DNA of 64,000 nucleotides. Origin: an uncultured Hoeflea sp. (GTDB lineage: Bacteria > Pseudomonadota > Alphaproteobacteria > Rhizobiales > Rhizobiaceae). The stretch spans positions 33,667-97,666 of the forward strand of contig NZ_CANMVK010000006.1 in the NCBI RefSeq assembly GCF_947501405.1, written 5' to 3'. Position 1 is the first letter of the stretch; each line of letters starts with the position of its first letter. Position numbers and translations under genes: made by a program. The notes under the pieces were generated by a model. It did no database searches and was not told the DNA's origin. It was given only the letters and a program-made list of their open reading frames with translations. Shown here piece by piece: positions 36,348 to 47,137 of this stretch.

Positions 36348-36863
36348 ATGAAAACTGATCGCGTCCTGGCGCTTGCCGCGTTGTTGCTGATCGCTGCGAT
36401 CTTCGGATTCTTCTATGCTTGGGTGTGCTCCACCATGTGGGGGCTCGACCAACTTGACCCGCAGATCGCCATTGCCGCGATGCAGGCGATGAACGCCTCG
36501 GTGCGCAATCCGGTGTTCTTCCCGGCATTCTTTTTAACCCCGCTGGTGCTGCTGGCGTCGGCGGCCATGCTGCATCACCGGCACCGCCGCGGTAGCGCCC
36601 TTTGGTTCGCCGTTGCGGCCGCTGTTTATCTGGTCGGTGGGTTCGGGGTCACGATTGCCGTCAATGTTCCCATGAATGAGGCGCTTGCACTTGTCGATGC
36701 CACGTCATTGCAGACGTCAGGCGACCCGCACGGTCAGGCAGGAGACATCTGGCGCGTCTATTCCGGGCGCTGGCAGTTCTGGAACCAGGTCCGCGCCTCA
36801 GCCTGCGGACTGGCCGTGGTCATGACCGGGATCGGGCTCATCAAACTGGGCCAACCCGCTTGA
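36348..36863 (+). CDS. DUF1772 (anthrone-oxygenase-like) membrane protein
   Basis: Four-helix membrane protein of 171 residues. Family features are FFYAWVCSTMWGLDQLDP, AMQAMNASVRNPVFFPAFF, VNVPMNEALALVD and YSGRWQFWNQVRASA near the end. Related proteins are annotated as anthrone oxygenases, but the bacterial role is unclear. Follows the small membrane gene in the same direction. Confidence 0.88.
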   Translation: MKTDRVLALAALLLIAAIFGFFYAWVCSTMWGLDQLDPQIAIAAMQAMNASVRNPVFFPAFFLTPLVLLASAAMLHHRHRRGSALWFAVAAAVYLVGGFGVTIAVNVPMNEALALVDATSLQTSGDPHGQAGDIWRVYSGRWQFWNQVRASACGLAVVMTGIGLIKLGQPA

Positions 36864-36911
36864 ATTTGACGCGCGGGCAACGATACTCTCGCCCGATTGA
36901 AGGAGTGGACG

Positions 36912-37523
36912 ATGGAATTTGGTGCTTTGCTGGTGTTTGCCGGCGCTCTGCTTGTAGCCGCCGGTTCGCCGGGACCGAGCATTGCTGCCCTGGTTGCGCG
37001 GGTGATTGCGCGCGGACCGGGCGATGTGATGCCGTTTCTGGCTGCGATGTGGATTGGCGAAGCCATCTGGCTGGCGCTGGCGGTGTTCGGACTGGCTGCA
37101 CTTGCCCAAAGCTTTCATCTGCTGTTCGTGGCCATCAAATGGCTCGGCGTGGCCTATCTGCTTTATCTCGCCTATCGGATGTGGACAGCACCCGTGGCGA
37201 TGTCCGCTCAGGCCCTGCCGGAGCGCGGCTCCGGCCTCAAACTGTTTGCCGCGGGGCTGGCGGTAACCCTGGGCAATCCCAAGATCATGATGTTTTACAT
37301 GGCCTTGCTGCCAACCATCATCGATCTGGCGCGGTTGTCGCTGACCGGCTGGATGGAATTGACCGCAACCATGCTGGCGGTGCTGGTTTTGATTGATCTG
37401 GTGTGGGTGGCGATGGCCGCGAGAGCTCGTGTGCTGCTTTCAAGCCCCAGGGCGATGCGAATCGCCAATCGCTGCTCGGCCGGGTTGATGACCGGGGCTG
37501 CTGCCAGTATCGCGGCGCGGTAA
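36912..37523 (+). CDS. LysE-family amino acid exporter
   Basis: Inner-membrane exporter of 203 residues. The LysE/RhtB signature is GSPGPSIAALVARVIARGP, with KWLGVAYLLYLAYRMW and VTLGNPKIMMFYMALLPTII. Six helices are likely. The ATG at this position has AAGGAG six bases before it; an in-frame TTG five codons upstream is less likely. The substrate cannot be told. Confidence 0.93.
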   Translation: MEFGALLVFAGALLVAAGSPGPSIAALVARVIARGPGDVMPFLAAMWIGEAIWLALAVFGLAALAQSFHLLFVAIKWLGVAYLLYLAYRMWTAPVAMSAQALPERGSGLKLFAAGLAVTLGNPKIMMFYMALLPTIIDLARLSLTGWMELTATMLAVLVLIDLVWVAMAARARVLLSSPRAMRIANRCSAGLMTGAAASIAAR

Positions 37524-37590
37524 TCCCGAAACAGCCCGCAAGAGCCGCTGTCTCACGCCCAACACTGGTCTGGGCGCCAGCAACTCCGTG

Positions 37591-37821
37591 TCAGCCGTTC
37601 TTGCGGCGGCGCGGTTTTTTGGTTCCGGACTTGGCCGGTGCCGGTTCTTCGAACATCGGTTTGCGGGGTTTGTAAGCGGCGGGATTGGAAGTGCTCAGCC
37701 GTTCGCGCCACACGCCGGTAAAGATCAGGACTTTTGCCGGACCGGCCGGCCTGCGGGACGAGGATCCACTCACTGCGGCCCGTTTTCGTCTTGATGGATC
37801 AAAGGTTACGATTGTCGCCAT
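37591..37821 (-). CDS. Small basic protein of unknown function
   Basis: Protein of 76 residues, very basic, ending KSGTKKPRRRKNG. It starts MATIVTFDPSRRKRAAV and contains KVLIFTGVWRERLS. No family recognised; it could bind nucleic acid. GGAGAG stands before the ATG. It is convergent with lysE-like and divergent from the DUF2336 gene. Confidence 0.65.
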   Translation of the reverse strand: MATIVTFDPSRRKRAAVSGSSSRRPAGPAKVLIFTGVWRERLSTSNPAAYKPRKPMFEEPAPAKSGTKKPRRRKNG

Positions 37822-37933
37822 TTCATCTCTCCAACCTTGTGGACGGGAAATACGCTCGACATTCTTCTCCTTCCTCACCAGTCACCAGACAGGATTTTGG
37901 TTAACAGCTTGCTAACGGTTTAGGGATAAGTTG

Positions 37934-39130
37934 ATGCAAGTGTTTGTAGCGTTCCAGTCAGGTGTACCCGTGTCCGACAGTTTCCGCGATCTCGAACGGC
38001 CCGATCCGGCCCACCGCAAGGATGCGGTTTTGATGGCAACCATCAGCGGTCTGGAATATCTCGATCGCCCGTCGCGTCAGGATCTGGCGCGGTTTTCCAA
38101 ACTCTTCCTGCCCCTGTTCGAAGCGGCCCAGCCGTCAACCCGGCGCATGGCCTCTGCAACACTGTCGCGGCTGCCGCGCGTGCCCGACGATGTTGCCGAG
38201 ATGCTGATCAACCAGCCGATCGAGATTGCGGCGCCTTTCATCGCCCATTATCCCCGGCTCAGGGAAAGCATGCTGGCGCGAGCCGTCGCCCGTTTGGGTG
38301 CGCCGCATGCACGTGCCGCTGCCCGGCGGTCAGACCTCTCCCCACAGGGCATTGCGGCGCTGCAGAAGCTCAAGGATCCGTCCGTGGACGGGCTTTTGGT
38401 GTTGCGCGGGCTCATTCCCGATCCCGCCCACGGGTCCGCAAAGGAAAGCACGCCCCCAACACCCTCCGGTATCCAGCGCGTGGCGGATGCGGAACAGCGC
38501 ACGGTCGAGACACCGCCGCTTGATCCGAGCGAGAAGCTGCGCGAGACCCTGCGTGAGATGGCGCGGCGCGGCCCTGCCCCCTCTCGGTCTCTTGCTTCTC
38601 CGTCTCTGGCCCGGCAGGCGCGCGGGCGTAAGCCGACCGTGTCCACCCCGGCCGCTCAAACCTTGCCGGTTGCCGGCACACCCGCCTCGGAGGTTCGCCT
38701 CAACCAGCTTGCCCGTCACGCCAAACCGGATCACCAATCCTGGTTCGCCACGGCACTCGCCGATGCGATGGAGACCAGCTACGCGCTGTCCGAGCGGATT
38801 ATGATGGATTTGTCGGGCACGCAACTGGCCACCGCACTGATCGGGTTGGGCGCGCCTGCAACGCTCACAAAGGCCGCCTTGGAGAGCTTCTTTCCGCATC
38901 TGGCTGATCCCTCGACCCGGCAGACACGAGCCAATGATCTGATTGCCGATCTTGATGCGCAAAGCTGCGCTGCGCGACTTTCGGCCTGGCAGCGCGCCGA
39001 TCGCTACACCAGCGGCACGCCATTGCATGTGCCGGCTCTTGCCGAGAGCAAGCCGGTGCGCCAGGAGAGCAAACGGCGGGCCGCGCCTCAGGAATTGCGG
39101 CGGCCGCTATCGGCCCGCAAGACCGGCTGA
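37934..39130 (+). CDS. DUF2336 domain protein
   Basis: Protein of 398 residues. The N-terminal half is a HEAT-like helical DUF2336 region (LARFSKLFLPLFEAAQPSTR, PIEIAAPFIAHYPRL, RAVARLGAPHARAAARR). A low-complexity linker follows (about 165-245), then a second helical part (ATALIGLGAPATLTKAALES) and a basic tail. Domains of this type occur in alphaproteobacterial signalling, but its role is unknown. A near-consensus CtrA-type site lies upstream at 37901-37915. Confidence 0.8.
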   Translation: MQVFVAFQSGVPVSDSFRDLERPDPAHRKDAVLMATISGLEYLDRPSRQDLARFSKLFLPLFEAAQPSTRRMASATLSRLPRVPDDVAEMLINQPIEIAAPFIAHYPRLRESMLARAVARLGAPHARAAARRSDLSPQGIAALQKLKDPSVDGLLVLRGLIPDPAHGSAKESTPPTPSGIQRVADAEQRTVETPPLDPSEKLRETLREMARRGPAPSRSLASPSLARQARGRKPTVSTPAAQTLPVAGTPASEVRLNQLARHAKPDHQSWFATALADAMETSYALSERIMMDLSGTQLATALIGLGAPATLTKAALESFFPHLADPSTRQTRANDLIADLDAQSCAARLSAWQRADRYTSGTPLHVPALAESKPVRQESKRRAAPQELRRPLSARKTG

Positions 39131-39164
39131 GACGGTTTTTCGCCGCCACCTTCCGCTTTACCGC

Positions 39165-39270
39165 TACAGCGCCGCGCATCCAATCGGATGCGCAAAGGAC
39201 GCTGTAACACTTTGAAAGAATGCATGTACGTTATCGCTCAATTGAATCCAATTGAGCGCGACATGCATTA
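39165..39270. repeat. RIME-like 106-bp double-palindrome element
   Basis: First palindrome: TACAGCG...GCGCATCC-aatc-GGATGCGC...CGCTGTA (39165-39206). Second: ATGCATGT...CGCTCAATTG-aatc-CAATTGAGCG...ACATGCAT (39220-39268). Two large palindromes in about 106 bp is how I recall the Rhizobium intergenic mosaic element RIME1. It lies downstream of the DUF2336 gene, toward the convergent DUF1491 gene. A decayed copy is at 34631-34732. Confidence 0.8.
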
Positions 39271-39335
39271 GCGACAGACTGCGACCGTTGGTCATTTGAT
39301 CCAATGCGAAGCGAAAGAGACCTGCGGCGACCGCC

Positions 39336-39677
39336 TCAGCCGTCGATGAACTCGAGATAGGTTTCCGGCGCGTCGGTGTCTATCTCCACCACCCAGATAT
39401 CCGGGTCGAAGCCGGATTCACGGCTCAGCACTTGAGAGATCTCGAATTCCGCGGCGCGATCCAGTCTCAGCTCGAACAGCCGGTCGCTGGGCCGTCCGCT
39501 GTCGAACGCGGTCTGCGGCGCCGGCGCTGCCAGGCTTTCGCTTCCATCGCGGTGGCGGATGCGGATGTAGATCGCCCCCGCCTCCTCCGCGCCGCGCCGT
39601 TCCACCGCCGCCATTCCGCCATCGGCGAACACCCGGCGCACCAGGGCTGCGACGAAGAGGCCGGCTTTGAGCCTCAC
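39336..39677 (-). CDS. DUF1491 family protein
   Basis: Protein of 113 residues: RLKAGLFVAALVRRVFADGG, GAIYIRIRHRDGS, RLFELRL and DPDIWVVEIDTDAPE are characteristic of DUF1491 in alphaproteobacteria. Function unknown. Its ATG overlaps the stop of the peptidoglycan-binding gene by four bases, so it is the third gene of the kinase operon. Confidence 0.9.
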   Translation of the reverse strand: MRLKAGLFVAALVRRVFADGGMAAVERRGAEEAGAIYIRIRHRDGSESLAAPAPQTAFDSGRPSDRLFELRLDRAAEFEISQVLSRESGFDPDIWVVEIDTDAPETYLEFIDG

Positions 39678-40646
39678 AACGCGCCGATCTCGATCAGTTT
39701 CCTGAGCACCGTCTGGTTGGGCTGCCCGGTGACAGGCAGACGGTAATGCTTTTCGAACGCCTCGATCGCGGATTTCGTCTGGCTTCCGGCGACGCCGTCC
39801 ACGGCGATGTCGGCATAGGCGATGTTGGACAGGCCGGACTGAATCTGGCGCACCAGTTCGCTGACCACGGCTTCTGGTGCGGCCGGAATGGTGACCGGCT
39901 CCCCGGCGCGCTGATCGGCCGCCACCACCGGTTCGGGGCGCGGTTTCGGCTTGGGCCGAGCCATGCGCTCGTTTATGATCGCCTCGGGTGTCAGGTTGGT
40001 TTCAGACGCGCTTACGGTCTCAGGCACGCTGACGGCCTCAGGCGCCCTGGCCTGCGGGACCGCCGGTTTTTCCATCACCGCAAGCAGGCCAGCCGTCGGC
40101 CCTCCGGTTTCGACATAGCCATTGGCCTTTTCCCAGGCGCGGATCGCCGCGGCTGATTTGGGACCCATCAGACCGTCGATTTCGCCACCATAAAGCCCAT
40201 TCCGGGCCAGGATCTTCTGCATTTCGACCAACACCGGATCCGCCTTGGCCACCGGTTTGGCGGGCTCGGTCACCGGCTTGTTGGCCGGCCGGGTTGGCGA
40301 GACCGAGACCTGCTGGGCATTTGGCACCGGGATCGAGGCGGTCGGCGTTTCGTCGCTTCGCTCGATGCGGAACGTTGTGACGGTACGCGGCGGCACATCC
40401 TTGATGAAAGGTGTTTCGTTGACCGGTGCGGCGGAGACCGCAGGAGCGGTTCCAACATCGGCATCGCGGGTCTTGAGAATCGGCGCCGGGTGTTGTCCGG
40501 GCTGCTGCCACAGGGCGTTGGCGGTCACGAAACCGAAGATCACGGTAAAGGCCACCGTGCCGCCGGCCAGCGAAGGATGGGCCGAGATGAGGTGGCCCAG
40601 CATGCTCAGCACGCCGCGGTTTCCAGAGGCATCGTTGTCGAACAGA

Positions 40647-40672
<26 letters not shown>
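39674..40672 (-). CDS. Peptidoglycan-binding domain membrane protein
   Basis: Protein of 332 residues. One membrane helix (about 35-57) follows a short cytoplasmic part. A Pro/Ala-rich periplasmic linker joins two PG_binding_1-like units: one at about 145-195 (EMQKILARNGLYGGEIDGLM) and one at the C-terminus (QIQSGLSNIAYADIAVDGVAG, ...YRLPVTGQPNQTVL). The ATG with AGGAG upstream lies 26 bases inside the end of the kinase gene, so the two are coupled. Confidence 0.88.
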
Positions 40673-42584
<1,912 letters not shown>

Positions 42585-43006
42585 ACACGCCGCAGTCTGT
42601 TTGTTGTTGGTGTGACTGTGTCATTGCCGACTTAAGGAAAGAATAAAGTGCGGCCCCGCGAGGCCCGGCAATCGCGGCATTCCCCGCCAATGGCGCTGCT
42701 TTGGGGATCATGGTTAATCCCGGGTTGCCAAAACCGCCGCGACAAACCGTATTCTCGTTTGAAATTGCCATGGAAACCAGCGCAGAGCGCCGTTTCCGAT
42801 ATCGCTTCCGCGCCCCGGCAGCCCGCTTCACGCCCTGAAATCCGGCGGTTTTTTCGGGTCGGTAAAATTGTCGGCAAATTTGACTCAAATGCCTCGGCGG
42901 CCGTCAAACCGGGCTTGAGAGTTTTGCGCCATGCTCCTGATCAGTTTCGGGACAACCCGGACATCTTCTCCGTCCAATGATGGCGGACAACAGGAAGGGC
43001 TTTACG
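42585..43006. other. Intergenic region between the divergent kinase and DUF5330 genes
   Basis: The 422-bp gap holds promoters for both genes. On the minus strand TTAACCAT (42717-42710), a CtrA half-site consensus, lies about 126 bp before the kinase start. Lower-GC tracts occur near 42850-42890. No conserved gene, tRNA or repeat seen. Confidence 0.5.
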
Positions 43007-43348
43007 ATGTGGTTTTTGATCAAGGGAAGTTTCTGGTTCTCACTGGTGCTGATCGCCCTGCCGCTGCTCGACAGCGGCTCGCGCGAGGCGCTTAAGGATG
43101 CACCGCAACTCGAAGTCGGCCAGAGCATGAGTGCGGCGATGGAGGCTTTTGCCGACATCAAGCAAATCTGCGTGCGCAAGCCCGATATCTGCGAGACCGG
43201 CAGCGAAACCTTTGCCGCCCTCGGTGTGCGGGCCAGGGAAGGCGCGCGCCTCGCTTACCAGTTTCTCGACACCAAGTTCGCCGACGCGCCGGAAGGCTTG
43301 ACCACCGCCTCGCTTCCCGAGGCCGATGTGGAGAGCACCGCCGACTGA
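43007..43348 (+). CDS. DUF5330 membrane-anchored protein
   Basis: Protein of 113 residues: an N-terminal anchor MWFLIKGSFWFSLVLIALPL, then LDSGS, a helical part and the Cys-containing IKQICVRKPDICETGSET, typical of DUF5330 proteins of Rhizobiales. AGGAAGGGC precedes the ATG. Function unknown. A strong terminator follows at 43452-43494. Confidence 0.85.
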   Translation: MWFLIKGSFWFSLVLIALPLLDSGSREALKDAPQLEVGQSMSAAMEAFADIKQICVRKPDICETGSETFAALGVRAREGARLAYQFLDTKFADAPEGLTTASLPEADVESTAD

Positions 43349-43451
43349 TTGCACCCAACTCTGGCGGCTTGCGCCGCCAGTGCCGCCGGACGGGCCTGTC
43401 CCGTCCTTGTCATGATGCCGTCACTGCCAACTCAAGCCGCGCTCAGCGCGC

Positions 43452-43494
43452 CGCCACCGGGGACCGCCCTTCCTCCCGGTGGCGCTTTCTTTTT
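43452..43494 (+). terminator. Intrinsic terminator after the DUF5330 gene
   Basis: Perfect 10-bp stem (CGCCACCGGG with CCCGGTGGCG) with a 13-base loop, followed by the T-rich run TTTCTTTTT. It ends the plus-strand DUF5330 transcript 104 bp past its stop and separates it from the convergent phzF-like gene. Confidence 0.85.
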
Positions 43495-43556
43495 GGCCAG
43501 ATCCTGAACCTCGCCCATGCGCGCAAGATTCTAACGGGCGAGCACACACGGCCCGG

Positions 43557-44453
43557 TCAGATCTCGATCGTTCCCGACATCACCGGCACACAGGCGCCGC
43601 CGATCCGCACGCCCGCCTGGCCTTCAGGCACTTCGATCTCAAGCAGGCTCGTCCGCCCCATGTCGACGCCCTGGGCGACGCGAAACCGGCGGATACCGCG
43701 GCTGTGCGGTCTACTGGCGGCAATCAGCGCGCAGGCGGCCCCGGTGGCGCTGCCGGTGGCCGGGTCCTCGGGCACGCCATCCCAGGGCGCGAACATGCGA
43801 GCGGTAACGTCGACCTCGCCATCCTCCGGTCCGGTGTCGGTTGTATAAAGATAGATCGCATCCGCCCCCTCGGCGGGCAGAATGCCAGCGATTTCCAGCA
43901 TATCGACCCGGGCGTCACGCAATCCGGAGCGCGAGGCGATTTCCACCACCAGAAACGGCAGTCCGAGTGAGGCGATCACCGGCTCATGGCGTGTTGCGAT
44001 CACCTGCTCAGCCGGCAGTGAAAGGCAGGACGCGGTCTGAGCGGGTGAAAACCGCGCGCCGGTCGTCAGCGCTTCAGGCGCGGTGATGAAAACCTTGTCC
44101 ACGCACTCGTCCTCATAGGCGATGTCGCAGATCACCAGCCCCGCCTGCTCTTCGAAGACAAGTTGGCGCGGCACCGTCGCGCCGCGCTCCAGACCCGCCA
44201 GCACGAAGGCTGCGCCAACATTGGGGTGGCCCGCAAAGGGAACTTCACCAACCGGCGTGAAGATCCGCAAACGGGCGCGATGACGGGGATCGGCGGGCTT
44301 GAGGACAAAAACGGTTTCTGAGTAGCTGAACTCGCGCGCGACCGTCTGCATCTGCCCGGTATCGAGGTGGTCCGCATCCAGCACCACGGCAAGCGGATTG
44401 CCGCCAAAGCGGGTACGGGTAAACACATCGACGGTTTGATAATCCAGCCGCAT
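43557..44453 (-). CDS. PhzF-family isomerase-like protein
   Basis: Protein of 298 residues with two similar halves. Family signatures: DYQTVDVFTRTRFGGNPLAVV with Glu in YSETVFVL, GEVPFAGHPNVGAAF, and in the C-terminal half PEDPATGSATGAACAL. PhzF proteins catalyse isomerisations of small acids, but most members have unknown substrates. The ATG follows AAAGGATTGC. The frame is open far upstream but without domain sequence. Confidence 0.92.
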   Translation of the reverse strand: MRLDYQTVDVFTRTRFGGNPLAVVLDADHLDTGQMQTVAREFSYSETVFVLKPADPRHRARLRIFTPVGEVPFAGHPNVGAAFVLAGLERGATVPRQLVFEEQAGLVICDIAYEDECVDKVFITAPEALTTGARFSPAQTASCLSLPAEQVIATRHEPVIASLGLPFLVVEIASRSGLRDARVDMLEIAGILPAEGADAIYLYTTDTGPEDGEVDVTARMFAPWDGVPEDPATGSATGAACALIAASRPHSRGIRRFRVAQGVDMGRTSLLEIEVPEGQAGVRIGGACVPVMSGTIEI

Positions 44454-44615
44454 GGTGCAATCCTTTCGGTTCCGGCCCGGCTTTAAAAACAATTGCGGTG
44501 CAGGCCGGAGCCTGTCCCGCACGCGGCTACGGTTGCCTGTCGCGCTTTTTTGCCCGGGCGGGGTGCCCTTGGGCCAATTACCGCTTATATGGCTGGGCAG
44601 GCAAGGAAAACAGGC

Positions 44616-45044
44616 ATGACGACGCTTCAGTCCATTATCGACGACTTCGAATATCTCGACGATTGGGAGGACCGCTACCGCTATCTCATCGAGATTGGCA
44701 AGGCGTTGCCGGAGATGCCGGAGGACGAACGCATCGAAGCCAACAAGGTCAAGGGCTGCGCCAGCCAGGTTTGGCTTGTGGCCGGCGCAGAAGCCGGCGG
44801 CGACGGCGATCCGGTGATGGCCTATCGCGGCGATTCGGATGCCCATATCGTGCGCGGCCTGGTGGCCATCGTGCTGGCGGCCACCAACGGCCAGCGCGCT
44901 TCGAGCGTCGAACAACTTGACGAGAATGCGCTGCTCAACCAGCTCGGGCTTGGTGACCACCTTACGCCGCAGCGCGCCAATGGGCTGCGCTCCATGGTGA
45001 TGCGGATCAAGGCGCATGCGGCGGCCGCGCGCGCGGCCGCCTGA
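44616..45044 (+). CDS. sufE: Cysteine desulfuration protein SufE
   Basis: Sulfur carrier of 142 residues that accepts persulfide from SufS for Fe-S assembly. SufE features: DDFEYLDDWEDRYRYLIEIG, then NKVKGCASQVWL with the acceptor Cys51, and the late GLRSMVMRIKAHA. AAGGAAAAC precedes the ATG. The 3' end overlaps the convergent DUF6456 gene by 38 bases. Confidence 0.94.
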   Translation: MTTLQSIIDDFEYLDDWEDRYRYLIEIGKALPEMPEDERIEANKVKGCASQVWLVAGAEAGGDGDPVMAYRGDSDAHIVRGLVAIVLAATNGQRASSVEQLDENALLNQLGLGDHLTPQRANGLRSMVMRIKAHAAAARAAA

Positions 45045-45879
45045 CGGCTGAATGGCCATGCCCGGTTTCTGACATCGCCCGAGGCGCGGCGGTCCGCTTG
45101 ACGTGTCGGGGCGCGGCATAGTGCCGGTCCAGGGCCGCCAAGCCGACACGCAGCATCAGTTTGGCTGAGCGCACCGGCCATTGCCGTTCGCGTTCGATTA
45201 AGGTGAGGCCTTTTAAAAAGCAGCAGGCGTCAAGCAATACGCCCGATAGATCCGGGCCGACCGCGGCAATCGCCGCCTCGACCCGCTGGCGGGCGGCCAT
45301 CGCCGCGTCTGTAAGATCACCAATCCCGCCCGCCGCCGCCGACTGACGTCCCACCCGTACCGGATCCCATCGCTGCCCGATCGACGGGGTGAGCTGGCCG
45401 CGGGTGAAATCGACACGCAAGCGCTCGCCGGCGGCAAGCAGATCGGGCGCGAGAAACGGCGCGCCGTTGCGGTCCTTGAGCCGTGACAGCGCCGCCAGCG
45501 GCGATTCCGCCAGATTGATCGTCAATCGGGCATGATCGGGATCGCTGCGGGATGACAAGGCCCGGTGCTGGCTCTGGAAAGCCTCTTCCGGATCGCTGAG
45601 CCAGCGTTTGAGTGCGGCGCGGCCAGCGGCGGTGAGCCCGTATACGTGTGTGTCTCCGCTCTCAGCCTGCCCTGTGCGATGATCAATCAGACCGCTTGAG
45701 AGCGCGAGTGAAAGCACTCTCCGGTCCACCTTGCGGCGGGCGCCGTCGGCGCGAACAAGCACGGAGCGCGTGGCGGGTTCGGAGGTTGGCTCTTGAGTTT
45801 CGCCAGCGGCGCCGCGCGCCAAAAACCCGATCAAACCGGCCATGGCCTTGCGGGCATCTGCGGTGCGATTACTCCGCAT
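45007..45879 (-). CDS. DUF6456 domain protein
   Basis: Protein of 290 residues. An N-terminal helix-turn-helix-like part (RKVDRRVLSLALSSGLIDHR, YGLTAAGRAALKRWL) suggests DNA binding. The C-terminal DUF6456 domain has NLAESPLAALSRLKDRNGAPFL, AGERLRVDFTRGQLTPSIGQRWDP and CCFLKGLTLIERERQWPVRSAK. It overlaps the upstream HTH gene by 11 bases. Probably a regulator conserved in Rhizobiales. Confidence 0.87.
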   Translation of the reverse strand: MRSNRTADARKAMAGLIGFLARGAAGETQEPTSEPATRSVLVRADGARRKVDRRVLSLALSSGLIDHRTGQAESGDTHVYGLTAAGRAALKRWLSDPEEAFQSQHRALSSRSDPDHARLTINLAESPLAALSRLKDRNGAPFLAPDLLAAGERLRVDFTRGQLTPSIGQRWDPVRVGRQSAAAGGIGDLTDAAMAARQRVEAAIAAVGPDLSGVLLDACCFLKGLTLIERERQWPVRSAKLMLRVGLAALDRHYAAPRHVKRTAAPRAMSETGHGHSAVRRPRARPPHAP

Positions 45880-46648
45880 GGGCGGGACCGAAAGGCTGGA
45901 ACACAGCATTGACGCAGCGCTCGCAGCGCTCGACAAACCGGTCATAGGCCTTGTCATCGCGGCGGTCCTCGACCACCGCGCAGGAATGGGCCACCGTCGA
46001 ACGGTCGCGCCCGAAGGCCACGGCAATGGTGCCATAGGGCACCGAAAGCACCACATGGCTCAGATACATGGCGATCTGGCGCATGTGGCAGCGCGGCCGC
46101 CGCCGGGCCATCGGCGACGACGACAGCTCAGGCTCGAAGGCGGCGTCAAACAGTTCGCACACCAGCCGCCACACCACCTTGCAGCGCAGCAGGTCAAAGG
46201 CATCGTGCCGCGACCGCATGGGCCTGGGTTGGATCCTTTGTCGCCCGGCTCCATCCACACCGGAGCCCGGCCCGGTGTCATCCCGGTGTTTTCGTTCAAG
46301 CCGGTTCGCCGTGGGCCCCCGGTCAGCGTGAGCCGTTTCAGATTGGCCAGTACAGACGGTCGAGAGATGAAAAAACAGGTCAACGCTGCAATCAGCATGA
46401 TCCGAAGGACTGTGGCCAATGGTACCGCCGGGCGCCCCGGGTTCGCCCGGATGGGGCAGCACGAGAAGCCGGTTTTCCGGTACGGCTGTGGCGAGACGTT
46501 TCAGATCATTTTGACGGCTTGCCGGTGGAACATCGCAAGGGGCGCGCAACTCAGGGGTTGTCACTGCCCCCGCGCAGCTCGTTGACAGACCAATGCCGCC
46601 TATGTCGGAGGATCTGGAATTTGAAGCAATGCCGGTTCGGTGGGCCAT
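45869..46648 (-). CDS. HTH protein with DnaA domain IV-like C-terminus
   Basis: Protein of up to 259 residues. The C-terminal 70 residues match the DnaA DNA-binding domain: RQIAMYLSHVVLSVPYGTIAVAFGRDRSTVAHSCAVVEDR, where the last part is the DnaA signature helix. No ATPase domain is present. The outermost ATG has CAGGAG nine bases before it. The N-terminal 140 residues are low-complexity, however, and a shorter start at 46219 (116 residues) is possible. It is cotranscribed with DUF6456 and lies next to mucR. Confidence 0.75.
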   Translation of the reverse strand: MAHRTGIASNSRSSDIGGIGLSTSCAGAVTTPELRAPCDVPPASRQNDLKRLATAVPENRLLVLPHPGEPGAPGGTIGHSPSDHADCSVDLFFHLSTVCTGQSETAHADRGPTANRLERKHRDDTGPGSGVDGAGRQRIQPRPMRSRHDAFDLLRCKVVWRLVCELFDAAFEPELSSSPMARRRPRCHMRQIAMYLSHVVLSVPYGTIAVAFGRDRSTVAHSCAVVEDRRDDKAYDRFVERCERCVNAVFQPFGPAHAE

Positions 46649-47137
46649 GATGAAAAACTCCTGTTATAGGAATATTTTCTTACATGATATGCCCAAGCTG
46701 AGGACGTGCAGCCACCCACCCACTACATCTTAACGTTGTTTTTATATGCTTTTTCGGGTTTTTCAGATCATTTGTGAGGAATTTTTTCCTCGCCGTTTGA
46801 ACAAATAGACCGGCCGCTTTCCGCCTGTACAACGTTCACACCACCCAAATGACACAGGTCGGTGCATCAAAGCGCATGTCAGGGGACAGAATTGGAGAAC
46901 TAAAACATAACCTCAGGGGCGGATAGAGCGGCTCGCCAGGACACCGAACTGGCAAGGTCAGGAACCGTCGTCGCGGGCCTTGCCAGCGGATGTAAGGCGT
47001 GGCGAGAGAACGCCTGTTCGGCTTACATGCGGAAAAGTCGGCCGCCGGATTGGCGAAGGTTGATGGAGCGGCGGGCAAAGGTTCTGGGTTGACGAAGGAA
47101 CCTTCGGTTTCGCGCCGCTCCGGTTGTTGCGCGGCGG
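46649..47137. other. AT-rich intergenic region between mucR and the DnaA-like HTH gene
   Basis: The 489-bp gap has an AT-rich stretch (about 46655-46810) with a small perfect hairpin GAGGAA-tttt-TTCCTC at 46776-46791, and the promoter side of the HTH gene. The side toward mucR (47000-47137) is GC-rich and shows no gene. MucR and H-NS-like proteins favour such AT-rich DNA, so binding here is plausible but unproved. Confidence 0.5.
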
